Below, one piece after another: positions 40,223-47,828 of a stretch of 64,000 nt of DNA (position 1 is the stretch's first letter; each line of letters starts with the position of its first letter). The translations under genes were made by a program, and so were the position numbers. The notes beneath the pieces were generated by a model that saw only the letters and a list, made by a program, of their open reading frames with translations, ran no database searches and was not told where the DNA came from. Source of the stretch: Streptomyces cucumeris (GTDB taxonomy: Bacteria > Actinomycetota > Actinomycetes > Streptomycetales > Streptomycetaceae); NCBI RefSeq assembly GCF_024295805.1, contig NZ_JANCLX010000010.1, positions 124,001 through 188,000 on the forward strand, given 5' to 3'.

Positions 40223-41449
40223 ATGCCGGGCGTGGGAGAACGGGACGTACCGCTGCTGGCGGACCTCATGCCGTGGTCCGTGGGGCCGCTGCGGCTGGGG
40301 CGGGCCTGGGTGGTCGCACCCGACGCCGCCTCGCTCACCGCGCGGTGGGAGCGCCTGGTGGCCACCGGGGACGAGGCGGGACGCGCCGCGCTGTTCCGGC
40401 CCTCGCGCGCACGGACGCTGCACACCTCCGTGGCCCAGCTTCCCGGCCAACGGACCTCCACCGCCCGGCTGGTACGGGCCGACGGCCCGTGTCCCGAGCC
40501 CGTGCGGATGGGGTGCGGACCGTTCGACCAGCAGTGGCTGATACCGGACCACCGGCTCATCGACGCCGCGCGGCCCGAGCTGTGGCGGGTCGCCGACGAC
40601 CGGCAGATCCACGTCGTGGAAGCGGGGGCGGGGCCGGGGGCCGGGGCCGGTGACGAGCCCGTGCTCACCTTCTCCGCACCGCTGCCGGACGGCTGGTCCG
40701 CCGCGGGCCGTCCCGGCCGGATCCGTCCGCTGTACCGGCGCCCCGGCGGACTGGAGCCCAATGTCGCTCCCGGGCTGCTGGACCACCTCGGCGGCCGCCT
40801 CGGCCGGGCCGTCCCCGCGGAGGACCTGCTCGCCTGGACCGCCGCCGTGGCGCACGCCACCCCCTGCGCCGTACCGCTGACGGCCGATCCGGAGGTGTGG
40901 GCGCAGGGCGTGGAGCTGGGGCGCCGGGTGCTGTGGCTCCATACGCGCGGGGCGCACAGTGGTGAGCGCCCGCGGATGCCGGGCGGCCAGCGCCCGTACG
41001 TCCGCGCCGCGCTGCCCGCGCGCGGTCTGCCCGACTCGCTGGACTACGACCCCGAGGCGGGGGCGCTGCACCTGGGCGAGGGCCGGATCTCCCCGGTGCC
41101 GCGGGGCGCATGGGAGTTCCACGCACAGGGGGTGCGGGTGCTGGAGAGCTGGTTCGAGCGGCGTACGGCCCGGGGTGAACCGGGGACGCTGGAGGCCGTG
41201 GTTCCGGCGGTCTGGCCATCGGCCTGGACCTCCGAACTGCTGGAGCTGATCACCGTGCTGGCGCTGCTCGCCGAACTCCGTCCGCGCCACCGCGAGCTGG
41301 CCGCCCGGCTGAGGGACGGCGCGCCACTGATCACCGCGGCGGAGCTGCGGGCGGCGGGCGTCCTGCCGGTGCCCGCCGCATGCCGCCGTCCGGCCTCGGT
41401 GCTCGACCACCACGAGGAGGGCCCGGAGGGCCAGTTCGCCCTGCTCTGA
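40223..41449 (+). CDS. Type ISP restriction-modification C-terminal-domain-like protein, orphan
   Basis: A 408-residue cytosolic protein that I recognise, with moderate confidence, as the family annotated in Streptomyces as type ISP restriction/modification enzyme C-terminal domain. Landmarks are LFRPSRARTLHTSVAQLPGQ, CGPFDQQWLIPDHRLIDAAR, RIRPLYRRPGGLEPN and RPRMPGGQRPYVRAALPARG. In true ISP enzymes this domain recognises DNA and follows nuclease, helicase and methyltransferase domains; none of these is fused or adjacent here, and no NPPY or DExx motif is present. It is therefore an orphan, either a regulator of DNA modification in trans or a repurposed protein. The ATG at 40223 is preceded by GGTGGA. 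Confidence 0.6.
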   Translation: MPGVGERDVPLLADLMPWSVGPLRLGRAWVVAPDAASLTARWERLVATGDEAGRAALFRPSRARTLHTSVAQLPGQRTSTARLVRADGPCPEPVRMGCGPFDQQWLIPDHRLIDAARPELWRVADDRQIHVVEAGAGPGAGAGDEPVLTFSAPLPDGWSAAGRPGRIRPLYRRPGGLEPNVAPGLLDHLGGRLGRAVPAEDLLAWTAAVAHATPCAVPLTADPEVWAQGVELGRRVLWLHTRGAHSGERPRMPGGQRPYVRAALPARGLPDSLDYDPEAGALHLGEGRISPVPRGAWEFHAQGVRVLESWFERRTARGEPGTLEAVVPAVWPSAWTSELLELITVLALLAELRPRHRELAARLRDGAPLITAAELRAAGVLPVPAACRRPASVLDHHEEGPEGQFALL

Positions 41450-41467
41450 GCCCCCGCGACCGGGGCG

Positions 41468-41486
41468 GGGCCGCGAACCGCGGCCC
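41468..41486. terminator. Hairpin between convergent genes
   Basis: GGGCCGCG (41468-41475) pairs with CGCGGCCC (41479-41486) across a 3-nt loop, 18 nt after the stop of the orphan gene and before the convergent TetR stop at 41539. No T-run follows, so terminator function is inferred from position. Confidence 0.5.
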
Positions 41487-41538
41487 TCGGTGCCGCCGGC
41501 CCGCACATCCCTCCCTGGCGCACGGGTCGGCGACCCCC

Positions 41539-42261
41539 TCAGCAGGCGGCCGCGTACCCGGCCAGGACCCGCCGCAGAAGGCGGTCGAAGGTCTCGTCCG
41601 GGTCCCCCGCCGCCGGGGCGGCGGCGAAGGTGCGCGAGAGGTGGGGGTAGTCGCCGCCCGCGACGATCCGCGCGAGGTAGGCGGTCTGGGCCGCCTGACG
41701 CTGTTCGGCGGTGGAATCCGAGGCGCTCCGGGCCCGTGCGGCGGCCAGCTCGGAGGTGACGTACGAGATCACCGTGCCGTTGACCATCGCGATCAGCTCG
41801 ACCTTGAGGCCGGGGTCGAGCCCCGAACCGTCCAGCGCGGCCAGGCAGAACTCCATGTACCGGAGCTGGTTGGGGCCCAGGGCACCGGTCGGCAGGACGG
41901 CGGCGGGCAGCCAGGGGTGACGGTGCATCAGGGCGCGGCCCTGGCGCGCGAGGCCGAGCACATCGGCCCGCCAGTCCCCCGACGGCCGCTCGGGCAGCGC
42001 GTACTCACCACAGACCCGGTCCACCATCAGGTCGACCAGGTCCTCTTTCCGCGGCACATAGTTGTAGAGCGACATCGTGCCGCAGCCGACGGCCGTCGCC
42101 ACCCGGCGCATGGAGACCGCGTCCATACCCGCCTCGTCCGCGATCCGCACCGCCGCGTCGGCGATGTCGTCACGGGTGTACGCGGGGCGCGGACCGCGAC
42201 CGGCGCGCTCGGGGAGCGCCCAGATCACCTCCGGCCCGGCCGTCCGGCCGCTGGCTGCCAT
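41539..42261 (-). CDS. TetR-family repressor of a DrrAB-type exporter
   Basis: A 240-residue TetR of the TetR_C_1 (TetR/ActR-like) branch: YTRDDIADAAVRIADEAGMD, AVSMRRVATAVGCGTMSLYN and YVPRKEDLVDLM form the DNA-binding domain; LMHRHPWLPAAVLPTGALGP and YMEFCLAALDGSGL belong to the drug-sensing domain. It is divergent from the ABC exporter operon at 42326 and two similar palindromes (42290-42306, 42332-42352) lie between and within the start of that operon. This is the usual organisation of antibiotic-inducible exporters. Confidence 0.87.
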   Translation of the reverse strand: MAASGRTAGPEVIWALPERAGRGPRPAYTRDDIADAAVRIADEAGMDAVSMRRVATAVGCGTMSLYNYVPRKEDLVDLMVDRVCGEYALPERPSGDWRADVLGLARQGRALMHRHPWLPAAVLPTGALGPNQLRYMEFCLAALDGSGLDPGLKVELIAMVNGTVISYVTSELAAARARSASDSTAEQRQAAQTAYLARIVAGGDYPHLSRTFAAAPAAGDPDETFDRLLRRVLAGYAAAC

Positions 42262-42289
42262 GGATCATCACCTCGCCCACCATCCTAGT

Positions 42290-42306
42290 TACGTACAGCG
42301 TACGTA
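42290..42306. promoter_or_regulatory. Operator 1: TACGTAC-AGC-GTACGTA
   Basis: Perfect 7-bp inverted arms around 3 nt, 29 nt upstream of the repressor start and 20 nt upstream of the ABC ATPase start. Its 16-mer GTACAGCGTACGTAGT recurs nearly exactly, inverted, in operator 2. Confidence 0.75.
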
Positions 42307-42325
42307 GTGAGCTACAGTGAGCGGT

Positions 42326-43303
42326 ATGGAAACTACGTACGCTGTACTTAGTGAGGGCCTGTGCAAACGCTACGGCGAGGTGCACGCCCTGCGCGGACTC
42401 GACCTCGCCGTCCCGGCCGGCACCGTCTGCGGTCTGCTCGGCCCCAACGGCGCGGGCAAGACCACCGCGGTGCGGATCCTGACCACCCTCGGCGCCCCGG
42501 ACTCCGGCACCGCGCGCGTCGCGGGCCACGATGTCGTCAGGGACCCACGGGCGGTGCGCGGACGGATCGCGGTCACCGGTCAGGACGCCTCGGTGGACGC
42601 GGATCTGACGGGCCGGGAGAACCTGCGGCTGTTCGCCCGGCTGCGGCGGCTGCGCGGAGCCGCCGCCGGGAAGCGCGCGGACGCCCTGCTGGAGCGGTTC
42701 GAGCTGACGGAGGCGGCCGACCGCCCCGCCCGCACCTACTCCGGCGGTATGCGCCGCCGGCTGGACCTCGCGGCCTGTCTGCTGACCGCACCGGAGGTGC
42801 TCTTCCTCGATGAACCGACCACCGGCCTGGACCCGCGCAGCCGGGGCGGGATCTGGGACAGCGTCCGCGAACTGGCCCGGGCGGGCACCACGGTGCTGCT
42901 GACCACCCAGTACCTGGAGGAGGCCGACCGGCTGGCCGACGACATCGTGGTGATCGACCGGGGCCGGACCGTGGCCACCGGTACGCCCGAGGAGCTGAAG
43001 ACCACCATCGGCCAGCACATCGAGGTCGTGGTCGCGGACGCGGAGGCCGTCACCGGCGCGGCCGTGGTCCTGGGCAATCTGACCGGATCGGCGCCGGAGC
43101 TGGACGCCGAACACCGCACCGTGGGCGCGGCGTCGGGCGATCCCGCCCTCACCCTGCCCCGGGTGGTCCGGGAGCTGGACGCGGCCGGAGTGCCCCTGGT
43201 GGACGCCTCGGTGCGGCGGCCCACCCTGGACGAGGTCTTCCTCCGGCTCACCCACGGCGCCACGAACGCAGAGACCACCGCCCCCGAGGAGGCCACCGTA
43301 TGA
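42326..43303 (+). CDS. ABC transporter ATP-binding protein (DrrA-like)
   Basis: A 325-residue ATPase. Walker A is GPNGAGKTTAV, the signature YSGGMRRRLDL, Walker B VLFLDEPTTGLDPRS, and the switch histidine position reads LLTTQYLEEADRLAD, where Gln replaces the usual His (as in DrrA). The C-terminal 80 residues form the DUF4162-type extension of the daunorubicin-resistance subfamily. It powers export with the adjacent permease (ATGA overlap 43300-43303). The ATG at 42326 starts the METTYAVLSEGL segment; the upstream GTG at 42317 is less likely. The first codons double as an operator. Confidence 0.9.
   Translation: METTYAVLSEGLCKRYGEVHALRGLDLAVPAGTVCGLLGPNGAGKTTAVRILTTLGAPDSGTARVAGHDVVRDPRAVRGRIAVTGQDASVDADLTGRENLRLFARLRRLRGAAAGKRADALLERFELTEAADRPARTYSGGMRRRLDLAACLLTAPEVLFLDEPTTGLDPRSRGGIWDSVRELARAGTTVLLTTQYLEEADRLADDIVVIDRGRTVATGTPEELKTTIGQHIEVVVADAEAVTGAAVVLGNLTGSAPELDAEHRTVGAASGDPALTLPRVVRELDAAGVPLVDASVRRPTLDEVFLRLTHGATNAETTAPEEATV
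42332..42352. promoter_or_regulatory. Operator 2 inside first codons of ABC ATPase gene
   Basis: ACTACGTAC-GCT-GTACTTAGT is a near-perfect palindrome covering codons 3 to 9 of the ABC gene. Its centre (42342) is 44 bp from that of operator 1, about four helical turns, so two repressor dimers would lie on the same face and could block or loop the start region. Confidence 0.65.
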
Positions 43304-44100
43304 GCGACACCACGCTGCGCTGGGCCGCGCGCGACACCGCGGCCATGCTGGGCCGTCAGCTCACCCGGCTGCGCAACGCCCCGGCGCTGTTCACCATCAC
43401 CCTGGTGGCGCCGCTGATGATGCTGGTCCTCTTCGGCTACGTCTTCGGCAGCGCGATTCAGGTGCCCGGCTCGGGCGACTACCGCGAGTACCTGGTACCG
43501 GGGCTGTTCGTCTCGATCGCGGCGGGCGGCATCCTGACCGGGATGATCGGCACCGCGCAGGACATGCAGCGCGGGGTCATGGACCGCTTCCGCACCCTGC
43601 CGATGAGCCGGGCCGCCGTACCGCTGGGGCAGGCCGCCTCGGAGGTGCTGATCGCCGCGGTGGGGCTGGTGCCGCTGGCGCTGCTCGGGCTCGCCGTGGG
43701 GTGGCGGGTACGGGGTGGAGTGGGCGCCGCGCTCGGGGCGTTCGGACTGCTGCTGCTGTTCCGTCTGGCGACCGCCTGGATCGGCCAGTACCTGGGGATG
43801 GTGGTGGGCAAGGAGGAGGCCGCGGGCCAGCTCTCCAGCCTCACCTTCTCGCTGCCGATGGTGTCCAACACCTATGTGCCGACCGACGGGATGCCCGGCT
43901 GGCTGCGCTGGGTGGCCGACTGGAACCCGATCAGCGCGGTGGTGGCGGCCTGTCGTGATCTCTTCGGGAACGCGGCGGCGGACCCGGACGCGGCCTGGCC
44001 GCTCGCTCACCCGGTGGCGGCGTCGATCGGCTGGTCACTGCTGTTGGTGGCGGTGTTCATGCCGCTCACCGTCCGCCGCTACACACGCGGCGGACGGTGA
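43300..44100 (+). CDS. ABC-2 type permease (DrrB-like)
   Basis: A 266-residue membrane protein with six predicted helices. PLMMLVLFGYVFGSAIQVPG, YLVPGLFVSIAAGGILTGM and QRGVMDRFRTLPMSRAAVPL are typical of ABC2_membrane exporters of the DrrB family; the last contains the conserved coupling segment. Its start overlaps the ATPase stop (ATGA) and GAGGAGG lies 8 nt upstream, within the ATPase gene. Together the pair probably expels a hydrophobic compound that also induces the adjacent TetR. No biosynthetic genes for an antibiotic are near, so self-resistance is not indicated. Confidence 0.88.
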   Translation: MSDTTLRWAARDTAAMLGRQLTRLRNAPALFTITLVAPLMMLVLFGYVFGSAIQVPGSGDYREYLVPGLFVSIAAGGILTGMIGTAQDMQRGVMDRFRTLPMSRAAVPLGQAASEVLIAAVGLVPLALLGLAVGWRVRGGVGAALGAFGLLLLFRLATAWIGQYLGMVVGKEEAAGQLSSLTFSLPMVSNTYVPTDGMPGWLRWVADWNPISAVVAACRDLFGNAAADPDAAWPLAHPVAASIGWSLLLVAVFMPLTVRRYTRGGR

Positions 44101-44248
44101 ACCGGAGCGTCATCTCTGGTCGGCATCCCGGAACGGCCCGGGTGTGCGGTGCCTCAGGGCACCGCCACACCGGCTGGAGCGGGCCGGGGTGTCCCCGTGC
44201 CTGCCCGGGACGCCGTCGACGAACCTCGGAACCGGCGGACCGGGCGGG

Positions 44249-44512
44249 TCAGCCGTGGTTGCCGAAGAGCGAGCGGCGCAGCCGGCGCAGCGGCGCGAAC
44301 AGCGAGACGCGTGCGCCCCGGCTGTTCTTCGCGCGCACGTGGTCGCGCGCGGTCAGCTCCTGCATCAGCACCGTCGCCCCCTCGGCCTCCCGCCGCGGGA
44401 CGGCGGGGCCGCCCATCACCGCGAGATGGCGTTCGAGGCGCGCACTGGACGCACCGCTCCCGCAATTGATCGCAGGCACTCGTGGCCTGCTCCGTACCGT
44501 TATCTGCTCCAT
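44249..44512 (-). CDS. Small basic hypothetical protein
   Basis: An 87-residue protein (MEQITVRSRPRVPAINCGS) that I recall as a recurrent uncharacterised Streptomyces protein but cannot name. It is basic, has no membrane segment, and its C-terminal 25 residues are arginine-rich and amphipathic (NSRGARVSLFAPLRRLRRSL). Coding is supported by GGGGAG 7 nt before the ATG at 44512 and by GC-rich third positions. A frame extending to 44578 is rejected for lack of a ribosome-binding site. It is divergent from the DUF4331 gene (223 bp away). Confidence 0.6.
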   Translation of the reverse strand: MEQITVRSRPRVPAINCGSGASSARLERHLAVMGGPAVPRREAEGATVLMQELTARDHVRAKNSRGARVSLFAPLRRLRRSLFGNHG

Positions 44513-44609
44513 GACACTCCCCACCCGTACGAGGGCACCCGCCCCGGGCAGAGTAACCCTACCTCCCCGAGCCGTCACCCACGTATCCCAGGTTCCGGAT
44601 TCACCACCA

Positions 44610-44626
44610 CGTCAAGGGTGTTGACG
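44610..44626. promoter_or_regulatory. Small dyad CGTCAA-N5-TTGACG upstream of DUF4331 gene
   Basis: A perfect 6-bp inverted repeat in the 223-bp divergent region; the right arm doubles as a -35-like TTGACG at 44621-44626. No good -10 is seen at the expected spacing, so assignment is weak. Confidence 0.3.
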
Positions 44627-44735
44627 GTAACTGTCACACGCGGACAAATTGCGGGACGGACCAAGCCATCGGCCCGTCAGTCCCGAACTGCTGCTTGAAG
44701 GTATGCCCCGACAAGCGTGCGAAGGAACCGACAGG

Positions 44736-46244
44736 ATGACCGCATTCACCAGGAGCTTGGGCGCGCTGGTCAGCTGCGCACTGGCCGCGGGCGGCCTCAC
44801 GGCCGCCGGTGTGGCCGCGCTCCGGCCGGAGACGGCACAGGCGTCCAGCCACCGCGAGGCACCGCTGATCTCCGGTCAGCCGCAGTACGACACCACGGAC
44901 GTGTACGCGTTCGTCAGCCCCGACAAGCCGGACACGACCACCATGGTGGTCAACATGCTGCCGTTCGAGGACCCGGCGGGCGGCCCGAACTTCTACAAGT
45001 TCGCCCATGACGCCCGCTACGACCTGCATGTGGACAACGACGGGGACGGCCAGGGCGATCTGCTGTTCCGGTGGACCTTCAAGGACCACCTGCGCAACGG
45101 AGACACCTTCCTCTACAACACCGGTCCGGTGACCTCCCTGGAGGACCAGGACCTGAACTTCTTCCAGACCTACGACATCGAGCTGATCCACCTCAAGGAC
45201 CAGCACGCCGTCTCCCGGGAGAAGATCGCGAAGAACCAGCTGGTCGCCCCGTCCAATGTCGGCAAGGCGTCCATGCCCAAGTACCAGACCCTGCGCGACC
45301 AGGCGGTCTACCAGCTGCCCGGCGGCGGCTCGACGTTCGCGGGCCAGGCCGACGACCCGTTCTTCCTCGATCTGCGCGTCTTCGACCTGCTGTACGGCGG
45401 CGACATGTCCGAGGTGGGACAGGACAGTCTGAAGGGTTACAACGTCCAGAGCCTCGCGCTCCAGCTCCCCACCAAGACCCTGACGGAGTCCGAGGGCCAG
45501 CCGGTGGTCGGGCTGTGGTCCACCACCCACCGCAAGACGGCGAACGGCGACTGGGCGCAGGTCTCCCGGCTGGGCAGTCCGCTGGTGAACGAAGTGGTCA
45601 TCCCGCGCAAGGACAAGGACAAGTTCAACGCCTCGGCGCCCTGGGACGACGGGCAGTTCCTGAAGTTCGTCCAGGATCCGGAGCTGGCCCGGCTGGTGGA
45701 GCAGATCTACAAGATCAAGGCACCGGCGACGCCCCGTGACGACCTGGTGCAGGTCTTCCTCACCGGTGTGCCCAAGCTGAACCAGCCGCCGGGTGTGCGC
45801 CCCGCCGAGATGCTCCGCCTCAACACCTCGATCAAGCCCACCGCCAGCCCCAAACGCCTCGGTGTGCTCGACGGTGACAACGCCGGGTTCCCCAACGGAC
45901 GGCGGCTGACCGACGATGTGCTGGACATCTCGCTCCAGGCCGTGGAGGGCGAACTCCTCGGCAAGAAGAACGACCTGGGCGACGCGGTGGACGAGAACGA
46001 CCAGAAGTTCGGCGGCTCCTTCCCGTACCTGGCGATCCCCAACTCCGGTTCGGACGCCACCGCGGCCAAGAAGAGCGCCGGGGACTCGCTGCTCAACGGC
46101 GGCGACGGCGTCAGCCCGTCCTCGGACGACAACATGCTGCTGGCCGGGTCCGCGGCGGCCGGTGGCGGCACCGTACTGCTGCTGACCCTGGGCTTCGTCT
46201 GGTGGCGTTCGCACCGCCGGCCGGCGCGCGTCCGCAGGCACTGA
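44736..46244 (+). CDS. DUF4331 protein, secreted and C-terminally membrane anchored
   Basis: A 502-residue protein. The signal peptide (LGALVSCALAAGGLTAAGVA) is followed by the DUF4331 hallmark SSHREAPLISGQPQYDTTDV and AFVSPDKPDTTTMVVN. An acidic loop DNDGDGQGDLLFRW resembles calcium-binding DxDxDG loops. The body (residues 30-450) is a large beta-rich extracellular domain of unknown function; the C-terminus has one membrane helix (LLLTLGFVWW) and a basic tail, so the protein stays on the cell surface. The ATG at 44736 is preceded by AAGGA. It is followed by a TPR protein and a NicO-type transporter in a conserved order. No enzymatic motif is apparent. Confidence 0.85.
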   Translation: MTAFTRSLGALVSCALAAGGLTAAGVAALRPETAQASSHREAPLISGQPQYDTTDVYAFVSPDKPDTTTMVVNMLPFEDPAGGPNFYKFAHDARYDLHVDNDGDGQGDLLFRWTFKDHLRNGDTFLYNTGPVTSLEDQDLNFFQTYDIELIHLKDQHAVSREKIAKNQLVAPSNVGKASMPKYQTLRDQAVYQLPGGGSTFAGQADDPFFLDLRVFDLLYGGDMSEVGQDSLKGYNVQSLALQLPTKTLTESEGQPVVGLWSTTHRKTANGDWAQVSRLGSPLVNEVVIPRKDKDKFNASAPWDDGQFLKFVQDPELARLVEQIYKIKAPATPRDDLVQVFLTGVPKLNQPPGVRPAEMLRLNTSIKPTASPKRLGVLDGDNAGFPNGRRLTDDVLDISLQAVEGELLGKKNDLGDAVDENDQKFGGSFPYLAIPNSGSDATAAKKSAGDSLLNGGDGVSPSSDDNMLLAGSAAAGGGTVLLLTLGFVWWRSHRRPARVRRH

Positions 46245-46269
46245 CGGCCGGCGTCCCCCACCGGTCCCT

Positions 46270-46422
46270 CCCCCCCCCGCGGGGGGGCCCCCCCCCGCCC
46301 GCGCCGGGCGCGGGCCGCCCCCCCCCCGCCGCCCGGCCCCCCCCCCCCCCCCCCCCGGGCCCCCCCCCGGGGGGCGCCCCCCCCCCCCCCGGGGGGGGCC
46401 GGCCCCCGCCCCCGCCCGCCCC
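46270..46422. repeat. 153-nt tract of only G and C, with C20 and C14 runs
   Basis: No A or T occurs from 46270 to 46422. It contains runs of 20 C (46337-46356) and 14 C (46377-46390) plus several G7-G8 blocks, between the DUF4331 stop and the TPR start. Either a low-quality, compressed or miscalled assembly segment, or a genuine tract able to form G-quadruplex and i-motif structures. It does not interrupt a coding sequence. Confidence 0.8.
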
Positions 46423-46475
46423 TCCTCCTCTACGTCCCGCCCCGGCGTCCGTTCCGGCGAAAGGCAACAGTCACC

Positions 46476-47828
46476 ATGGCTCTTCGGCCACTCCTCCCCC
46501 ACACGCCCCGCACCGCCGTGGCCGTGTGCGCGCTCGCGGTGGGTCTGACCGCCGCCTCGGTCGTGATCGACGGGCCGGGCGGATCCGGCGACGGGCCCTC
46601 CGCGACCCGTGACGCCCGGCCCGCCGCGGCCCGGCTCGAGCAGATCACCGCGGACGGCCTCCCCGGCCGGATCACCGCGCTCCAGGGCCATCTGCGCACC
46701 GAGCCGAAGGACGCGGTCGGCTGGGCCCAGCTCGGCTCCGCCTATGTCGAACAGGCCCGTGGCACCGGCGACCCCACCCGCTATCCGCAGGCGCAGAAGG
46801 CGTTCGCCCGCTCCCTGGCCGTCCAGCCGCGCGACAACGACGTCGCGCTCGCCGGACGTGCCTCGCTCGCCGCCGCCCGCCATGACTTCCACGACGCCCT
46901 GCGCGACGCCGACAAGGCGCTGGAGGTGAACTCCTACAGCCAGGGCGCGATGGCGGTCCGTGTCGACGCCCTGGTCGAACTGGGCCGCTACCGGGACGCC
47001 CAGCGGGCCGCGGAGCGCGCCGACGCCACCCGCCCCGGTATCCCCGTCTTCACCCGGCTCGCCTACGTCCTGGAGCTGCGCGGCGAACCGGACAAGGCGC
47101 GGAAGGTGCTGCTGCGCGCCGAGGACTCCGCGACCTCGCCCAGCGATATCGCCTACGTCTCCACCGCGCTCGGCCAGCTCGCCTGGAGCCAGGGCCGGTA
47201 CGGGACCGCCCGGGACGCCTATGACACCGCGCTGAAGGCCGTCCCCGGCTATCTGCCCGCGCTGGAGGGGCGGGGCCGCACCGCGACGGCGGACGGACGG
47301 CTGGACGCCGGGATCCGCGATCTGGAGAAGGTCGTCCGGCGCTTCCCGCTCCCCGCGGAGCTGGCGGCGCTCGGCGAGGCGTACGAAGCGCGCGGCGACC
47401 GCGCCCAGGGCCGCCGCCAGTACGCGGTGGTGGACACCTGGATCACCCTGGCGAAGGCCAACGGCGTGGCGACCGACCTCGACAGCGCGCTGGTCGCCGC
47501 CGACCACGGTGACGCCGGGGAGGCCCTGAAGGCCGCCCGCGCCGAATGGGACCGGCGGCGCACGGTGCACACCGCCGACGCCCTCGCATGGGCCCTGCAC
47601 CGCACCGGTGACCACAAGAAGGCCCTGGGGTACGCCGAACGCGCCGCCGAACCCGGCTACCGCAACGCGGCGTTCCTCTACCACCGGGGCATGATCGAGA
47701 AGTCGCTCGGCGAGAAGGCCGCGGCCCGCCGCCACCTCCGCGCGGCGCTCGACCTCAACCCGGGCTTCTCCCCCACCGCCTCCCGTACCGCGAAGGCGGC
47801 GCTGAAGACGCTGGACGGTGACCGATGA
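46476..47828 (+). CDS. Tetratricopeptide-repeat protein with N-terminal membrane anchor
   Basis: A 450-residue protein. A hydrophobic N-terminal segment (AVAVCALAVGLTAASVVI) serves as signal or anchor, placing the rest outside the membrane. TPR units follow from about residue 65: WAQLGSAYVEQARGTGD, SLAVQPRDNDVALAGRASLA, KALEVNSYSQGAMAVRVDAL, VSTALGQLAWSQGRYGTARD and AFLYHRGMIEKSLGEKAAAR, with A-x2-Y/L-G packing residues. TPRs are protein-interaction scaffolds, so a bridge between the DUF4331 protein and the transporter is inferred. The ATG follows AAAGG. The stop overlaps the NicO start by 4 bp (ATGA). Confidence 0.82.
   Translation: MALRPLLPHTPRTAVAVCALAVGLTAASVVIDGPGGSGDGPSATRDARPAAARLEQITADGLPGRITALQGHLRTEPKDAVGWAQLGSAYVEQARGTGDPTRYPQAQKAFARSLAVQPRDNDVALAGRASLAAARHDFHDALRDADKALEVNSYSQGAMAVRVDALVELGRYRDAQRAAERADATRPGIPVFTRLAYVLELRGEPDKARKVLLRAEDSATSPSDIAYVSTALGQLAWSQGRYGTARDAYDTALKAVPGYLPALEGRGRTATADGRLDAGIRDLEKVVRRFPLPAELAALGEAYEARGDRAQGRRQYAVVDTWITLAKANGVATDLDSALVAADHGDAGEALKAARAEWDRRRTVHTADALAWALHRTGDHKKALGYAERAAEPGYRNAAFLYHRGMIEKSLGEKAAARRHLRAALDLNPGFSPTASRTAKAALKTLDGDR

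Noticed and set aside
40223..41449. Complete restriction-modification system
   Set aside because: No nuclease, helicase or methyltransferase motif is present in this gene or its neighbours.
42326..44100. Exporter as self-resistance for a local antibiotic cluster
   Set aside because: No PKS, NRPS, terpene or other biosynthetic genes occur in the window; general drug-inducible export is simpler.
44634..47735. 1033-codon minus-strand open frame across DUF4331 and TPR genes
   Set aside because: It reads through the G/C-only tract as poly-Gly and is antisense to two well-supported genes.
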